Numbered from the stretch's first letter, positions 1 to 8,864 are shown. The stretch: DNA of 49,056 bases from Chromobacterium subtsugae (GCF_001676875.1 NZ_JYKA01000027.1:1-49056); one strand, 5' to 3'. Notes: generated by a model not told the origin, from the letters alone. Made by a program: numbers and translations.

Positions 1-1
1 C

Positions 2-727
2 CAGCCCGCACCGGAACCCGGGGCCCCCAAGGCGGTGTACTACTACCACACCGACCACCTGGGCACCCCGCAGGCGCTGACCGACGAGCATGGCGCGCTG
101 GCGCTGGAAATGGACTACCAGGCTTGGGGCCAGGCGCGCGAAGTCATCGCCGACGCCGCCTCAAAAGCCGGCATCCGCAACCCGTTCCGCTTCCAGGGGC
201 AGTATCATGACGACGAGTCCGGGCTGCACTACAACCGCCATCGCTACTATGATCCGGAGATCGGGCGATTTATTTCGCGGGATCCGATTGGGCTAAAAGG
301 CGGAATCAATATCTATGGTTATGCACTAAATCCCATAGTCTGGATGGACCCGTTAGGTTTGACGGGGAAACAGTTTACAGGGACGGTTTACCGGGCACTT
401 ACACCGAAGCAAAAGCAATGTGCATTAAAAAATCAAGATATATCCCCAAAGGACCCTAGCGCTAGTTATAGCCCTCAGGAACATGTGGAAAATGGAAAAC
501 TGCAAACACAGCTTATTTCAACAACTAAAAGTGAAAAAACAAGCGACTTTTATAATAAATGCAATTGTAAAATAAAAGTAGATCTGTCAAAGATACCTGA
601 TTGCGACATCATTGATGTTAGCAAGGGCCAAGGATTGACAGGAAAAGCTAAGCGGTTTGCCACTAAAGACCAAGAAGTATTAATAAGAAATGGCATTCCT
701 AAGGGTTCGTACGAGGTTATAGAGTAA
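2..727 (+). CDS. Rhs C-terminal fragment with ART-like toxin tip (5' partial)
   Basis: The reading frame is open from the window edge, so the gene starts upstream. The first part is Rhs/YD-repeat core: [16 protein letters not shown], then the [10 protein letters not shown] and DPLGL signatures ending near base 361. The core normally forms a shell around the toxin, which is cut off after this junction. The tip (about 362-724) is AT-rich, unlike the GC-rich core. It has YRAL near its start, ISTT in the middle and DQEVLI near the end. These sit where the R, STS and (E/Q)xE elements of ADP-ribosyltransferase toxins would be, so an ART fold is my best guess, without profile support. A small gene follows 11 bases later, as expected for an effector-immunity pair. 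Delivery by a type VI secretion system is usual for Rhs proteins, but no secretion genes are in the window. Confidence 0.8.
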   Translation, partial: QPAPEPGAPKAVYYYHTDHLGTPQALTDEHGALALEMDYQAWGQAREVIADAASKAGIRNPFRFQGQYHDDESGLHYNRHRYYDPEIGRFISRDPIGLKGGINIYGYALNPIVWMDPLGLTGKQFTGTVYRALTPKQKQCALKNQDISPKDPSASYSPQEHVENGKLQTQLISTTKSEKTSDFYNKCNCKIKVDLSKIPDCDIIDVSKGQGLTGKAKRFATKDQEVLIRNGIPKGSYEVIE

Positions 728-738
728 GGAGTATTTTT

Positions 739-1053
739 ATGAGTGAACGGCTTGAGGCGATAAAAAAGAATTTAGATGATTTTTATGATAAATCTTTTGA
801 TTCGGATGATGTAGAGAGAGCTGAAAATAAAAGTATCAAAGAAGAGATAGTGGACCTGATAATTCATGCACATAAAAATAGGGATTATCAGCTTGTGAAG
901 GAAAGTATTGATGTTTTGATTGAAAACACAGGATGCCAAGAGGATTTTGAAATTCTTGAAGAAATAGTTTCTCCTCTTCAATCTGCTGGGATTTTGTCGG
1001 ACCCTGAACTGAATGACTTGGTTATAGGCTCGCCATTATCTAGATGGGCTTAG
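739..1053 (+). CDS. Putative immunity protein for Rhs tip 1
   Basis: A 104-aa acidic, Lys/Glu-rich, mostly helical protein with no signal peptide or membrane segment, so it should be cytoplasmic. The start is chosen because AAGGAG (727-732) lies seven bases before the ATG. It begins 11 bases after the Rhs stop codon and shares the low GC of the toxin tip, as cognate immunity genes do. I do not recognise the family. The immunity role is inferred from position and composition only. A strong hairpin follows it. Confidence 0.65.
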   Translation: MSERLEAIKKNLDDFYDKSFDSDDVERAENKSIKEEIVDLIIHAHKNRDYQLVKESIDVLIENTGCQEDFEILEEIVSPLQSAGILSDPELNDLVIGSPLSRWA

Positions 1054-1078
1054 CTAGTATTATTTTTGATCAACATGT

Positions 1079-1115
1079 AAAGCCTACCAAGTCAGTATGG
1101 ATTGGTAGGCTTTTA
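1079..1115 (+). terminator. Hairpin terminator after immunity gene 1
   Basis: A perfect 12-bp stem (AAAGCCTACCAA pairing with TTGGTAGGCTTT) with an 11-base loop, followed by TTTATTT. It ends the first toxin-immunity cassette, 26 bases after the stop codon. Confidence 0.75.
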
Positions 1116-1198
1116 TTTGGTCTGAGACGGAGTTTAATTTTACCGCCAGGCTGCCGTGGCCGCACACTCTCTCCAACCGCAGGTTCAAGCTGACCTGA

Positions 1199-2656
1199 CA
1201 GACCAAGCAGACCCTGGCATACGACAAGGCCGGCCGCCTGTCCAGCCAGCGGCTGATGGGCGCCACGCAGTGGAGCCGCCAGTACCAGTACGACGCCGCC
1301 GACAATCGTAGCGGCCAGCTGAGTTACCGCTATGATCCGGTCGGCCGCCTGCTGGAAGCCGCCACCCCCAAGGGCGTGGAAAGCTTCCGCTTCGACCCCG
1401 CCGGCAACCTGCTGGACAACGCCCCGGCCGCCGACGGCCATCAGGACGACAGCCTGCTCGGCAACCTGCTCAGCCAGTACGCCGGCCGCCACTACCGCTA
1501 CGACAGCCGCGGCAATCTGGTGGAGAAGCGCGTCAACGGCAGCCTCACCCGGCTGGAATGGGACAGCCACAACCGCCTGTCCCGCCTCATCGCACCGGAC
1601 GGCCAACGCACCGACTACCATTACGACCCGCTGGGCCGCCGCATCGCCAAGATCAGCCAGGGCCAGGCTACGCTGTACGGCTGGGACGGCGACGTGCTGG
1701 CCTTCGAAACCCGCGACCAAGAAGCGGTGCACTACCTGTTCGAGCCGGACAGCTTCGTGCCGCTGGCCCAGGTACACACCGACGCCATTCGCGGCGTCAA
1801 GGTGCCGGCCTGGAGCCAGCACCACCCCTACGACCCGGACAAGGACCCGCTGCGCCAGGCCGCACCGGAACCGCAAACGCCGAAGGCGGTGTACTACTAC
1901 CACACCGACCACCTGGGCACCCCGCAAGCGCTGACCGACGAGCAAGGCCAGCTTGCGCTGGAAATGGACTACCAGGCCTGGGGCCAGGCGCGCGAAGTGA
2001 TCGCCGATGCCGCCTCAAAAGCCGGCATCCGCAACCCCTTCCGCTTCCGCTTCCAGGGGCAGTATCATGATGACGAGTCCGGGCTGCACTACAACCGCCA
2101 TCGCTACTATGATCCTGAGATAGGACGGTTTATTTCGCGGGATCCGATTGGGTTGATGGGAGGGATAAATACACATAACTATGCACCTAACTCAATACAA
2201 TGGGTTGATCCCCTAGGTCTGTGGGCAGCAGGTGCCAAGTACAAGTATAAATACGGCCCCAACGGTGAAATTAGAAGTGCCACTGCTAAAATTAGACCCG
2301 AGGATTTGAATACAGGCACAAAGACTAGCACCTCCTCTAGAGCATTCGCCCGTAGTTTAGGTTGCCCGCACGATGATGCTGGCCATGCCATTGCGAATAG
2401 ACTAGGAGGTTCTGGTGGTGATGATGGAGTATTCCCCCAAGCTCTGGGCATTAACCGTGGCCAATATAGAACTCACGAAGCTCAAATTGCAGAAAAAGTT
2501 AAAGCTGGTGACAATGTAATTGTCAGAGTCGTTCCACAGTATGACAAGGGCTCCACTAGGCCTCATTCTGTTTTATACCAAACAAGAATAAATGGCAAAA
2601 CCACTACGAGAGTCTTTGACAATCCTTTAAAATGTTGTTGCGGAGAAAAAAAATGA
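1199..2656 (+). CDS. 5'-truncated Rhs cassette with endonuclease tip (orphan tip 2)
   Basis: Rhs homology begins abruptly near 1205 (KQTLAYDKAGRLSSQRL) just after an in-frame TGA at 1196, so the N-terminal and central core are missing; the first available start is the ATG at 1256. Compared with the copies at 4938 and 7676 it lacks seven residues between YDAA and the RSGQL block, a clean 21-base deletion. The junction DPLGL is near 2221. The tip then reads DDAGHAIANRLGGSGG, PQALGINRGQYRTHE and VRVVPQYD, the pattern of the DNA/RNA non-specific endonuclease group (Endonuclea_NS_2 type, His in the DxGH motif as catalytic base). Without a full Rhs shell it is probably a silent donor cassette, used if recombination places the tip behind an intact core. 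Confidence 0.8.
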   Translation, partial: QTKQTLAYDKAGRLSSQRLMGATQWSRQYQYDAADNRSGQLSYRYDPVGRLLEAATPKGVESFRFDPAGNLLDNAPAADGHQDDSLLGNLLSQYAGRHYRYDSRGNLVEKRVNGSLTRLEWDSHNRLSRLIAPDGQRTDYHYDPLGRRIAKISQGQATLYGWDGDVLAFETRDQEAVHYLFEPDSFVPLAQVHTDAIRGVKVPAWSQHHPYDPDKDPLRQAAPEPQTPKAVYYYHTDHLGTPQALTDEQGQLALEMDYQAWGQAREVIADAASKAGIRNPFRFRFQGQYHDDESGLHYNRHRYYDPEIGRFISRDPIGLMGGINTHNYAPNSIQWVDPLGLWAAGAKYKYKYGPNGEIRSATAKIRPEDLNTGTKTSTSSRAFARSLGCPHDDAGHAIANRLGGSGGDDGVFPQALGINRGQYRTHEAQIAEKVKAGDNVIVRVVPQYDKGSTRPHSVLYQTRINGKTTTRVFDNPLKCCCGEKK

Positions 2657-3069
2657 CCCCCCAAGAAACCATAGGACAATATTTAAAAGAGATGCTCGAC
2701 TGGGAAATAAGCTTCTACAAAGAACAGAGAAGTGAAGCTTATAAAACTGATCCCACTGAGCGTGAAAAATCAAAAAAGATGGCAAGAGAAAGACTGCGCA
2801 TCATATTTGAGAAGTATGTCAAAGATGGCGAGCAAAATAAAATTGCCGACGCCGCTTTAACTACTATGGCGGTGGGTCGCCCCCCGGCTTACGAACAAAC
2901 CATTATTGAAGAAATATCGTCTACACACAATTACGTCATAACAAAACAAAACAGTGGATTTGAAAATTTTTTCAGATATACTCTTCAAGAAAACAACTCA
3001 AAATGGTTGATTGAAAAATTACATTTCTCTACTGATGGAAAGAAATGGAAGCTTGCGGAATCACTTTAA
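2653..3069 (+). CDS. Putative NTF2-like immunity protein for Rhs tip 2
   Basis: A 138-aa protein whose ATG overlaps the stop of the endonuclease tip (ATGA at 2653-2656), with GGAGAA about six bases upstream, so translation is coupled to the toxin. Two Met codons would fit the frame; this one is preferred for its Shine-Dalgarno site and the overlap. The layout resembles NTF2-fold immunity proteins of the RhsIA type: helical N-terminal half with DWEISFYKE and RLRIIFEKYV, a PPAYEQTIIEEI block, and an aromatic C-terminal strand set (FFRYTL, WLIEKLHF, KWKLAESL). The family call rests on this pattern only. AT-rich like the tip it follows. Confidence 0.65.
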   Translation: MTPQETIGQYLKEMLDWEISFYKEQRSEAYKTDPTEREKSKKMARERLRIIFEKYVKDGEQNKIADAALTTMAVGRPPAYEQTIIEEISSTHNYVITKQNSGFENFFRYTLQENNSKWLIEKLHFSTDGKKWKLAESL

Positions 3070-3159
3070 GAGCGGTTATTTTCACTATCACCTCCTATCC
3101 TTCAAGCGCCTCTTATATTTAGAAAATGTTTCTGCTTAGGCTTCAGGGCAATTAAAACT

Positions 3160-4094
3160 TTGGTTAGCCAGACCACACTCTACGGCTGGAACGGCGACGT
3201 GCTGGCCTTCGAAACCCGCGATGAAGAAGCGGTGCATTACCTGTTCGAGCCGGACAGCTTTGTGCCCGCTGGCCCAGGTGGACACCGACGCCATCCGCGG
3301 CGTCAAGGTGCCGGCCTGGAGCCAGCCCCCCCCCCTACGACCCGGACAAGGACCCGCTGCGTCAGGCCGGTCCGGAGCCACAAGCGCCGAAGGCGGTCTA
3401 CTACTACCACAACGACCACCTGGGCACCCCGCAAGCGCTGACCGACGAGCAAGGCCTGCTCGCGCTGGAAATGGACTACAAAGCCTGGGGCGAAGCGCGC
3501 GAAGTCATCGCCGACGCCGCCTCAAAAGCCGGCATCCGCAACCCCTTCCGCTTCCAGGGACAGTATCATGACGATGAGTCCGGGCTGCACTATAACCGTC
3601 ATCGCTACTATGATCCGGAAATCGGGCGGTTTATTTCGCGGGATCCGATTGGACTATTTGGGGGCATTAATCTTTTTAGTTACGCACCTAATCCAATAGA
3701 GTGGCTAGACCCATGGGGGCTAAAAAAGAAGGGAGGCAGTTGTGCTCTCGACAAGAGCTTGGCGGGTATTAAAGGGGATAAAAAGCAAGCACAACACATC
3801 ATCCCGCAAGAGGCTTGGAATAAAAATGAAGAGTTCTTCGACAACATTGGTATGTCTGGGATTCGCGATCATAGATCAAATGGAGTATTGATGCCTGATA
3901 GCGCGTCAGGGGCTAATGCCATGAATAGAAAATACTACCACAATGGATCACATAAAAATTACTCCGACTCAGTTTCAGCCGAAGTTGAGCAGGTTAGATT
4001 CAATTTTGATTCAGGTAATATTTCGGCAGCAGATGCAAGAATGAGAACTGGAAGAATACAAGAAAGACGAAGAAAAAAATGCGAACTCCTTTGA
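3160..4094 (+). pseudogene. Frameshifted Rhs cassette with AHH-type nuclease tip (orphan tip 3)
   Basis: The Rhs core fragment starts near 3163. It has an extra C around 3269 (VPLAQ becomes out of frame) and a second extra base in a run of ten C at 3326-3335, so the core is read in three frames in turn. From 3336 on the frame is intact to the stop at 4094; the first in-frame ATG is at 3471. The junction DPWGL is near 3722. The tip has AQHIIPQEAWN, then GIRDHRSNGVLMPDS and HNGSHKNYSDSVSAEVEQ. These match the order of the AHH/HNH-Endo VII superfamily toxins, with AQH instead of AHH. A metal-dependent nuclease is expected. The core is broken, so this copy cannot be made as an Rhs protein as it stands. 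Confidence 0.75.
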
Positions 4095-4133
4095 CATCTG
4101 GACAATGCCCTGAACGTTTAAATTGAGGAAGGT

Positions 4134-4790
4134 ATGAAAAAGTTCTACATCATGGCTATGAAAGAAGAGCCAGGTTGCCCATCTGGCTTCTTTTACGCAT
4201 ACCTCTTAAGCGAATTCAATAGTAACTCTTATAAAAGCGGATATGGGAAATTGCCTTGGTATGCTGGTCCAAAGAAATTTGGGGGAGGGCTTCCGCCATT
4301 TCCCGATAATTTATCATTGATTGTCGAAAATTCGACCTATGAATACGACATCAGGCGTGGATCCCCATACTTCTATGTTTTAAGCGAGCGAGTCGTTAAT
4401 ATTTTAGCTTCATTCAAAACCAGCTTTTCAGAAATAGCTCCAGTATCTTACCTAGATAATTCAGGAAAATTAATTCCAGGCAAGAGATATTTTGTTGGAA
4501 AAACAAAAAGAATAAGCAAAAAAAATATTATAGACATGAATCGTAGCAAGGTTGCAGGAGAGTTTGGTGAAATGTTTGAATCTATAAGATTCAAATCAGA
4601 CTTGGATCTTGACTTGTTTGATGTTTTTGATGTTTCACCAAATCAATTCAGTCTAATTGTCTCTGAAGAACTAAAAAATGAAATGGAGAAGCAAGAAATA
4701 AAGGGGATCAATTTTCTTGATGTGGAGAATGTCATTCTTAACAGTCAAGAAGATATTGAAACTGATGACCGAAAATACGCTCCAATATAA
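4134..4790 (+). CDS. Putative immunity protein for the AHH nuclease tip
   Basis: A 218-aa AT-rich gene 39 bases after the nuclease tip, with GAGGAAGG just before the ATG. It is soluble, with features such as PWYAGPKKFGGGLPPFPDN, a SPYFYVLSERVVNIL block and an acidic C-terminal half. The YFYVLS and APVSYLDNSGK stretches recall the Imm11/Imm43 (DUF1629-like) immunity families that often stand beside AHH-type toxins, but I cannot confirm the family from sequence alone. Role inferred from its position directly behind the toxin tip. Confidence 0.6.
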   Translation: MKKFYIMAMKEEPGCPSGFFYAYLLSEFNSNSYKSGYGKLPWYAGPKKFGGGLPPFPDNLSLIVENSTYEYDIRRGSPYFYVLSERVVNILASFKTSFSEIAPVSYLDNSGKLIPGKRYFVGKTKRISKKNIIDMNRSKVAGEFGEMFESIRFKSDLDLDLFDVFDVSPNQFSLIVSEELKNEMEKQEIKGINFLDVENVILNSQEDIETDDRKYAPI

Positions 4791-4814
4791 TGACCATTCA
4801 CTTAAGAAATAAAT

Positions 4815-4859
4815 CTCATCGAGAGAAATTCTTCCTGCGATCGAATTTCTCTCGATGAG
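4815..4859. terminator. Perfect 17-bp inverted repeat between cassettes 3 and 4
   Basis: Arms at 4815-4831 (CTCATCGAGAGAAATTC) and 4843-4859 pair perfectly around an 11-base loop. There is no T-run on the plus side. On the minus side the hairpin is followed by ATTTATTT, so it would terminate minus-strand transcription better. It sits between an immunity gene and the next Rhs fragment. Confidence 0.6.
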
Positions 4860-4868
4860 TTACCCCAT

Positions 4869-6482
4869 TTCTCCAGACAGTATGAGTACGACAAGCTAGG
4901 TAACCGCATCGCCACCGTCCGCCCGGACGGCCACCGCGTGGACGTGCTCAACTACGGCAGCGGCCACGTCCACGGCCTGCTATTCGGCCAACGCGACATC
5001 TTCAACCAGGAGCGCGACAAGCTGCACCGCGAAACCCAGCGCGTGCTGGGCAATGCGCTGCAACAGACCCTGGCCTACGACAAGGCCGGCCGTCTGTCCA
5101 GCCAGCGGCTGATGGGCGTCACGCAGTGGAGCCGACAGTACCAGTACGACGCCGCCGGCCAACTCGTCGGCATCGCCGACAGCCGCAGCGGCCAGCTGAG
5201 TTACCGCTATGATCCGGTCGGCCGCCTGCTGGAAGCCGCCACCCCCAAGGGCGTGGAAAGCTTCCGCTTCGACCCCGCCGGCAACCTGCTGGACAACGCC
5301 GCGGCCGCCGACGGCCATCAGGACAACAGCCTGCTCGGCAACCTGCTCAGCCAGTACGCCGGCCGCCACTACCGCTACGACAGCCGCGGCAATCTGGTGG
5401 AGAAACGCGTAAACGGCAGCCTGACCAAGCTGGAATGGGACAGCCACAACCGCCTGTCCCGCCTCACTGCGCCGGATGGACAGCGCACCGACTACCACTA
5501 CGACCCGCTGGGCCGCCGCATCGCCAAGATCAGCCAGGGCCAGGCCACGCTGTACGGCTGGGACGGCGACGTGCTGGCCTTCGAAACCCGCGACGAAGCA
5601 GCAGTGCACTACCTGTTCGAGCCGGACAGCTTCGTGCCGCTGGCCCAGGTGCACACCGACGCCATCCGCGGCGTCAAGGTGCCGGCCTGGAGCCAGCACC
5701 ACCCCTATGACCCGGACAAGGACCCGCTACGCCAGCCCGCGCCGGAACCCGAGGCCCCCAAGGCGGTGTACTACTACCACACCGACCACCTGGGCACCCC
5801 GCAAGCGCTGACCGACGAGCAAGGCCTGCTCGCGCTGGAAATGGACTACAAAGCCTGGGGCGAAGCGCGCGAAATCATCGCTGACGCCGCCTCAAAAGCC
5901 GGCATCCGCAACCCGTTCCGCTTCCAGGGGCAGTATCATGACGACGAGTCCGGGCTGCACTACAACCGCCATCGCTACTATGATCCAGAGATCGGACGGT
6001 TTATTTCACGCGATCCGATAAAGCACAATGGCGGAATAAACATATATGAATATGGCACAAATCCAATTGAATGGATCGACCCTCACGGACTCAGTTCGGC
6101 GAGCATCCTTAAGAAGATAGCGCAAATTAAAACGGGGCAAAGTGTAACAGCGTGCTCATATCAAGAAGCCAATGCCATTTTGTTTGGAGCCTTCCCTGAC
6201 GCTCAAAAATCGGCAGGTGCTGCAGATAAAAGCGAGGAGAAGACAGCAAAAGACAAGGCTGCTTTTAAAGCCAACAGACAAAATGGAACAGGCAGAGCTT
6301 CGTATCACATGGACTATAAGACAAACCCAGCAACTGGCATTTTATATGGTCATGAAGGACTACCTGACGGACATCCTCACAAAACTATTCCACATATAAA
6401 TATCGTCACCCCAGAAGGCAAGAAAACTGACATATTTATTGAAAAACCGAGCAGCTGCCCTTCAAGGTCAAAAAAGAAATGA
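4869..6482 (+). CDS. 5'-truncated Rhs cassette with unassigned His-rich tip (orphan tip 4)
   Basis: This is the longest core fragment in the window: homology runs from about 4869 (RQYEYDKLGNRIATVRPDG) through the YD repeats to DPHGL near 6092. No ATG precedes it in frame; GTG 4938 is the first start codon, so it again lacks its own N-terminus. The tip (6093-6479) is AT-rich. It shows KIAQIKTGQSVTACSYQEANAI, a Lys/Ala-rich middle, then ASYHMDYKTN, YGHEGLPDGHPHKTIPHINI and a C-terminal strand. The five conserved-looking His residues suggest a nuclease-type active site, but I do not recognise the family. It overlaps its immunity gene by ATGA. Confidence 0.75.
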   Translation, partial: FSRQYEYDKLGNRIATVRPDGHRVDVLNYGSGHVHGLLFGQRDIFNQERDKLHRETQRVLGNALQQTLAYDKAGRLSSQRLMGVTQWSRQYQYDAAGQLVGIADSRSGQLSYRYDPVGRLLEAATPKGVESFRFDPAGNLLDNAAAADGHQDNSLLGNLLSQYAGRHYRYDSRGNLVEKRVNGSLTKLEWDSHNRLSRLTAPDGQRTDYHYDPLGRRIAKISQGQATLYGWDGDVLAFETRDEAAVHYLFEPDSFVPLAQVHTDAIRGVKVPAWSQHHPYDPDKDPLRQPAPEPEAPKAVYYYHTDHLGTPQALTDEQGLLALEMDYKAWGEAREIIADAASKAGIRNPFRFQGQYHDDESGLHYNRHRYYDPEIGRFISRDPIKHNGGINIYEYGTNPIEWIDPHGLSSASILKKIAQIKTGQSVTACSYQEANAILFGAFPDAQKSAGAADKSEEKTAKDKAAFKANRQNGTGRASYHMDYKTNPATGILYGHEGLPDGHPHKTIPHINIVTPEGKKTDIFIEKPSSCPSRSKKK

Positions 6483-6766
6483 ATACTGAAGATTTAATGA
6501 AGCTAAAAAGCTTAGTTCACCAAAAATCTGGGATTTGGATTTCAGAAAAATACAAACATCCAAACGGCGAAGCTGTTAGCGAATTCTTCTTTAAAAGATT
6601 GAATCAAAAATATTACATTGGCCTTGATGATTATCTATTAAAATATGAAGATGCCACAGATTTATATTTTAAATATATCAGAGAAGAATTTGACGACTTC
6701 ACAACTGCCACAGACTACGTCATAAATACGATAAAAATTCCAGAGAACAAATTAATAAAAAAATAG
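6479..6766 (+). CDS. Putative immunity protein for Rhs tip 4
   Basis: A 95-aa, Lys/Tyr-rich, AT-rich protein starting in an ATGA overlap with the Rhs stop codon, the same translational coupling seen at 2653 and 7108. It has no signal or membrane segment. It contains EAVSEFFFKRLNQKYYIGLDDYL and ends in a basic tail. Family unknown; immunity is inferred from the coupling to the tip. Confidence 0.65.
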   Translation: MNTEDLMKLKSLVHQKSGIWISEKYKHPNGEAVSEFFFKRLNQKYYIGLDDYLLKYEDATDLYFKYIREEFDDFTTATDYVINTIKIPENKLIKK

Positions 6767-6856
6767 AGGACTAGCCGCGTTTTAAATCATTGCACATCCC
6801 GAGGCACGATACTCTGAAATAAAAATCTCCTACCTAGAGCTTTAATTCAAAGGAAA

Positions 6857-7111
6857 GTGCGCAGCAAGCCCCAAAGAAATATAAGTGCAAGTGGATTAAA
6901 AATTGGCAACCGATGTTATGCGCTCCCCAAATCAGATGCTCATCCCAGAGAGTTAAAGAGAATTATTCTAGAGATTGGTACTATCAATTCCTTTGAGGGC
7001 ATTGAGCCTCCTGGCAAGTTGGTACTTAATGCTCAAACTGATGCCGGCCTCGTCACTATCGAAATGGATGATAATAGCCTCGAGATTCGAGTTCAGAAGG
7101 ATTTAAAATGA
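6857..7111 (+). CDS. Orphan small protein, possible displaced toxin remnant
   Basis: An 84-aa frame starting at GTG 6857; the frame is open only from 6818. The SD-like AAAGGAAA is too close to the GTG to be ideal, so the start is uncertain. The C-terminal half (KLVLNAQTDAGLVTIEMDDNSLEIRVQKD) looks like beta strands. Its stop overlaps the next gene by ATGA at 7108, which mirrors how Rhs tips couple to immunity genes here. It may be the last part of a toxin tip that has lost its Rhs core, or an extra immunity gene. No family recognised. Confidence 0.45.
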   Translation: MRSKPQRNISASGLKIGNRCYALPKSDAHPRELKRIILEIGTINSFEGIEPPGKLVLNAQTDAGLVTIEMDDNSLEIRVQKDLK

Positions 7112-7503
7112 TTAGCTCTGCAGAGGAATTTATTTCGCTACGTGACAGCGAAAAAAAAGAAGAATATGACAGATCCGCACAGGAGGAAGCTCCTATTCAC
7201 GTATGGATAGATATTATTAATCGATTCCCTGAGTATCAAAAATGGGTCGCACACAATAAAACAGTGCCCCTTGAAATTCTTGAAGAGCTCTGCAAATATG
7301 GGCCAGAAATAAGGCAATTTGTCGCCACTAAAAGAAAGTTATCTAAAGATTTGTTTTACGCGCTTGCAAAAGATCCAGATCCAACAGTGCGTCAATCCAT
7401 TGCAGCCAATAAAAAAACGCCAATTGAATTATTAAATATTTTAACCAATGACAACGATGATGATGTAGCTCGGGTTGCACAATATAACATAAAAAATAAA
7501 TAG
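7108..7503 (+). CDS. HEAT-like repeat protein, likely orphan immunity protein
   Basis: A 131-aa acidic AT-rich protein coupled to the preceding 84-aa gene by an ATGA overlap. From about residue 35 it has short helical repeats: NRFPEYQKWVAHNKTVPLEI, YGPEIRQFVATKRKLSKDLF, DPDPTVRQSIAANKKTPIEL and NDDDVARVAQYN. Each has the form ...VR..VA.N...P.E.L, typical of HEAT or leucine-rich-variant repeats, which serve as binding scaffolds in several immunity proteins. I infer immunity to a toxin tip now lost or reduced to the 84-aa neighbour. Confidence 0.6.
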   Translation: MISSAEEFISLRDSEKKEEYDRSAQEEAPIHVWIDIINRFPEYQKWVAHNKTVPLEILEELCKYGPEIRQFVATKRKLSKDLFYALAKDPDPTVRQSIAANKKTPIELLNILTNDNDDDVARVAQYNIKNK

Positions 7504-7615
7504 CCCAATACAAAAGAAAAATAGCGGCATAATAACGGTGATAAGTATAAGAGAATTCTGGATTTTCAAATAATGACAAAAATACCACCAATCTATCCAT
7601 ATTTCAGCCCGTAGC

Positions 7616-8505
7616 CTCGGCCAGCGCGACATCTTCAACCTGGAGCGCGACAAGCTGCACCGCGAAACCCAGCGCGTGCTGGGCAACGCGCTGCAACAGC
7701 ACCAGAGCTACGACAAGGCCGGCCGCCTGTCCAGCCAGCGGCTGATGGGCGCGACGCAGTGGAACCGACAGTACCAGTACGATGCCGCCGGCCAACTGAC
7801 CGGCATCGCCGATAGCCGCAGCGGCGCCCTCAACTACCGTTACGATCCAGTAGGTCGCTTGCTGGAAGCCGCCACCCCCAAAGGCGTGGAAAGCTTCCGT
7901 TTCGACCCGGCCGGCAATCTGCTGGACAACGCCCCTGCCGCCGATGGCCATCAGGACAACAGCCTGATGGGCAACTTGCTGAGCCAGTACGCCGGCCGCC
8001 ACTACCGCTACGACAGCCGCGGCAACCTGGTGGAGAAACGCGTCAACGGCAGCCTGACCAAGCTGGAATGGGACAGCCACAACCGCCTCTCCCGCCTCAT
8101 CGCCCCGGGCGGCCAGCGCACCGACTACCATTACGACCCGCTGGGCCGCCGCATCGCCAAGATCAGCCAGGGACAGGCCACGCTGTACGGCTGGGACGGC
8201 GACGTGCTGGCCTTCGAAACCCGCGACGAAGCAGCAGTGCACTACCTGTTCGAGCCGGACAGCTTCGTGCCGCTGGCACAGGTGCACACCGACGCCATCC
8301 GCGGCGTCAAGGTGCCGGCCTGGAGCCAGCACAATCCCTACGACCCGGACAAGGACCCGCTGCGTCAGGCCGGACCTGAGCCACAAGCGCCGAAGGCGGT
8401 GTACTACTACCACACCGACCACCTGGGCACCCCGCAGGCGCTGACCGATGAGCATGGCGCGCTCGCGCTGGAAATGGACTACCAAGCTTGGGGCCAGGCG
8501 CGCGA
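7616..8505 (+). pseudogene. Rhs core fragment 5, interrupted by an IS3-family element
   Basis: Homology starts at LGQRDIFNLERDKLHRETQRVLGN (7616) without a start codon until GTG 7676. It continues through the YD repeats to [10 protein letters not shown] near 8503, where the left end of an insertion sequence begins. The reading frame runs out in the element at 8539. The remaining core, junction and tip of this copy are not found on the far side of the element, so they have been lost. Confidence 0.85.
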
Positions 8506-8570
8506 TGGTCTGTCCCATTCCCCGTGGACACTAACTTAAGGTGGATAATCCCCACCAAGGAGCAGTGTTC

Positions 8571-8864
8571 ATGATCAAGACCAGACGTACTTTCCCGGAG
8601 GCCCTCAAGCGCGAAGCGGTTGAGCAGGTACTTGCCGGCACCCCGTTACGGCATGTTGCCCAAGCCTTCGACATTACCGAGTCGCTGCTGGGCAAGTGGA
8701 AGCGTCAGCTCCAAGACGCAGGACCCGATGCCTTCCCTGGCCGAGGCAAACAGACCGGTGAAGCCGCCGAGCTCAAGCGACTGCGGGATGAACTGGCCCG
8801 CGTTACCATGGAGCGCGATGTCCTAAAAAAGGCGCTCGCCATCTTCTCGCAACCCATGAAGTGA
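8571..8864 (+). CDS. IS3-family transposase OrfA
   Basis: A 97-aa DNA-binding protein with AAGGAG shortly upstream of the ATG. The N-terminal part is a helix-turn-helix (RRTFPEALKREAVEQVLAGTPLRHVAQAFDITESLLGKWKRQL). The C-terminal part is a leucine-zipper-like coiled coil (ELKRLRDELARVTMERDVLKKALAIF). A slippery AAAAAAG lies at 8824-8830 in the VLKKA codons. A -1 shift there joins this frame to OrfB and gives the OrfAB transposase. Confidence 0.9.
   Translation: MIKTRRTFPEALKREAVEQVLAGTPLRHVAQAFDITESLLGKWKRQLQDAGPDAFPGRGKQTGEAAELKRLRDELARVTMERDVLKKALAIFSQPMK

Noticed and set aside
1070-1945. Minus-strand frames opposite the Rhs core copies (also at 4980-5702 and 7604-8518)
   Set aside because: The same Val/Gly/Ala-rich antisense product recurs at each core copy, as expected for shadows of a repeated gene.
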